From Myxacorys chilensis ATA2-1-KO14 (lineage in GTDB: Bacteria; Cyanobacteriota; Cyanobacteriia; Leptolyngbyales; Leptolyngbyaceae), in contig JAHHHP010000058.1 of the NCBI GenBank assembly GCA_019359275.1, positions 1 to 35,273 on the forward strand: DNA of 35,273 bases, written 5' to 3'. Shown here in pieces: positions 34,147 through 35,273 of the stretch. Every line of letters begins with the position of its first letter. Positions within the stretch are counted from its first letter, which is position 1. Under the pieces are notes generated by a model. That model worked only from the letters and a program-made list of their open reading frames with translations, was not told where the DNA came from and did not search any database. A program made the translations under genes and the position numbers.

Positions 34147-34176
34147 TTTTGTTGCAACCAAACTGTTGCAACAAAA
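34147..34176. promoter_or_regulatory. Paired GTTGCAAC palindromes upstream of nudC
   Basis: TTTTGTTGCAAC (34147-34158) is followed after six bases by its exact reverse complement (34165-34176). Each arm contains GTTGCAAC (34151-34158 and 34165-34172), itself a perfect palindrome. The sites lie about 50-80 bases ahead of the nudC start (34098), where an operator would be expected. A simple hairpin is the alternative. Confidence 0.4.
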
Positions 34177-34207
34177 GGTCGGTACTCATACGACGATCGT
34201 CTCCAGC

Positions 34208-34252
34208 ACCTTTAACTAAAGGTGTTCATTAAGTTGACTCAGTGAACACCTT
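34208..34252 (-). terminator. Overlapping hairpins downstream of the CHRD gene
   Basis: AAGGTGTTCA (34219-34228) and TGAACACCTT (34243-34252) form a perfect 10-bp stem. The AAAGGTG of the left arm can also pair with CACCTTT at 34208-34214, so the two stems exclude each other. The set lies 15 bases after the CHRD gene stop and before nudC, both on the minus strand. There is no T-tract on the minus strand, so a simple intrinsic terminator is not certain. Confidence 0.45.
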
Positions 34253-34266
34253 ATAATCTGCATTAA

Positions 34267-34917
34267 TTAATAAGAACGAAGGATACCGCGTAGTTCTCCA
34301 GCACGATTCTTTTGTGTGTGGATATCGACATAGAGCATACCGTTGGATAACGCTTGCTGTTGCTCACTCGTTAACGTATATTCGCCAGCAAATCTGCCAC
34401 CCATGCCGCTTTCATTAGGGTTGACGGTTAACGCATGTTGAAACGGGCCATTTTTTGTTGATTCGCCTTGGTGGATGTGTATCGCAGACGTGATGTTGGG
34501 ATTAGCAGGACTGACCGGATCAGTTGCATAGTCGCGAAGAGGACTCGATAGGTTACTGAAATCTCCCCGCATCACCAAGAGATCGCCGACTAACACTGCC
34601 CCAGCAGCACCAAAAGCAGCATTCGAGGGCTTGGTTGGCACAACGGCATCTTTCGTCAGAACTGCTACATACCGTGTCATCGTCTGGGCTGGCATCATTT
34701 GAGGCGGCGTGTCTTGAGCTGGCATGTCTTGAGTTGGAGACATCTGAGCGGTTACAGCAGACTCCGCTTGTTGTAGATTCGATGCCAATTGTTGATCGAG
34801 CCAATCAGGAGATTGTGCAACTTGAGAACTAAACGAAGGAGATGAGAGACCGATGATAGTGACACAAGTAACCAGAGCAAAGAGGAAATTGACTAAAACG
34901 CGCTTATTCTTTTTCAT
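34267..34917 (-). CDS. Secreted CHRD-domain protein
   Basis: From ATG 34917 (the GTG at 34980 would add 21 residues before an already good signal peptide) the protein has 216 residues. MKKNKR precedes a hydrophobic core and a Ser-rich cleavage region to about residue 30. A Gln/Pro/Met-rich linker with repeated PAQDM/PAQTM units follows. The rest is a CHRD domain: VVPTKPSNAAFGAAGAVLVG, SAIHIHQGESTKNGPFQHAL, FAGEYTLTSEQQQAL and MLYVDIHTQKNRAGELRGIL at the end. CHRD domains occur in chordin and in bacterial secreted proteins and are thought to be a beta-sandwich; the bacterial function is unknown. The gene is monocistronic with hairpins after it. Confidence 0.85.
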   Translation of the reverse strand: MKKNKRVLVNFLFALVTCVTIIGLSSPSFSSQVAQSPDWLDQQLASNLQQAESAVTAQMSPTQDMPAQDTPPQMMPAQTMTRYVAVLTKDAVVPTKPSNAAFGAAGAVLVGDLLVMRGDFSNLSSPLRDYATDPVSPANPNITSAIHIHQGESTKNGPFQHALTVNPNESGMGGRFAGEYTLTSEQQQALSNGMLYVDIHTQKNRAGELRGILRSY

Positions 34918-35158
34918 GACTGTATGGTTTGAGTGCAGTGACCAGCCAGTAGTACGGCTGAATGAATGACTTAGATTCACTTTTCTACGTATTCAATGCA
35001 ACCGAGTTAAATTAGGGGATTGGCTGCGGTTCATCAGTGGCGAGAGAACAGTCCTTTGTTTAAAACGGGTTGGTTTATAGCGATCGCTTTGCCAAGCTCT
35101 AAGGGATCGCTCGTTATTCGGGAATGCCGTAGCGTAAGTCGATGTAGCCGAAGTGAAA

Positions 35159-35273
35159 TGACACCCAAAAATCGGACAGGGAGCTAAGAGTAGTATCCTT
35201 GTTCAGTGGAGGTCAAATATTATGGCAGGTACTCGTCGTCAACACAGTGCAGAATTCAAAGCAAAAGTCGTCT
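35159..35273 (+). mobile_element. Left end of an IS3-family element (cut by window edge)
   Basis: TGACACCCAAAAATCGGACAG at 35159-35179 has the TG-start and CGGACA pattern typical of IS3-family left ends. A transposase start follows within 65 bases, as usual for this family. The right end is outside the window, so the terminal repeat cannot be confirmed. Confidence 0.55.
35222..35273 (+). CDS. IS3-family transposase OrfA (N-terminal part)
   Basis: ATG 35222 with GGAGG 12 bases ahead opens MAGTRRQHSAEFKAKVV and then runs off the window. This is the start of the helix-turn-helix OrfA of IS3-family transposases (RRxxxSxEFKxxVV). OrfA binds the element ends and is usually joined to the catalytic OrfB by -1 frameshifting. 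Whether this copy is intact cannot be judged. Confidence 0.85.
   Translation, partial: MAGTRRQHSAEFKAKVV

Overview
The window is almost certainly chromosomal DNA of a filamentous or unicellular cyanobacterium. The palindrome GCGATCGC (the cyanobacterial HIP1 element) and its core GATCGC recur throughout. The gene set also fits: a twitching ATPase PilT, a single-TM SLH protein, an Npun_F0494-like protein, DUF309 and DUF58 proteins, multidomain GGDEF/EAL proteins, and several decayed insertion sequences. I see no tRNA, rRNA, CRISPR array or phage module.

Layout. 1-550 holds the tail of a cut-off gene and an IS transposase fragment. 547-2868 (minus) encodes a GH3-like acyl-adenylate/amide synthetase and a DedA membrane protein. 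2869-4485 is a decay zone: a 925-bp IS5-family element with 14-bp terminal repeats and a TATA target duplication has split an unidentified short frame, and its transposase carries a point deletion. 4486-6944 (minus) holds a mini 2Fe-2S ferredoxin, cobyric acid synthase CobQ and an Npun_F0494-like protein, with an orphan plus-strand terminator and a long inverted heptamer repeat between them. 7422-9608 (plus) encodes a GlmS-like double-SIS protein without the glutaminase domain and an SLH protein. PilT (minus) is divergent from a DUF58/DUF309 pair (plus). 13043-13730 contains a relic of a Ser/Thr kinase. 13731-18242 (plus) encodes an unidentified helical protein, a tandem PQ-loop-like membrane protein and a Cache-HAMP-GGDEF-EAL protein. 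18473-24150 holds a secreted 5'-nucleotidase, a small secreted protein (minus), an alpha/beta hydrolase and a PAS-PAS-GGDEF-EAL protein that overlaps mutS tail to tail. 27025-30558 is a three-gene glycosyltransferase operon. The minus-strand genes that follow are a GDSL lipoprotein, ilvA, nudC and a CHRD-domain secreted protein. The window ends inside a new IS3-family element.

How the genes work together. Most are independent housekeeping or envelope functions. Themes are cell-surface and motility control (PilT, SLH protein, two c-di-GMP enzymes, glycosyltransferases) and small-metabolite enzymes (cobQ, ilvA, nudC, GlmS-like). No obvious complete new system is visible. The items most worth a second look are the GlmS-like protein without glutaminase, the 318-residue unknown protein with an ExxH-type helix, the 5-codon upstream frame before the SLH gene, the paired GTTGCAAC palindromes upstream of nudC, and the plus-strand terminator between two minus-strand genes.
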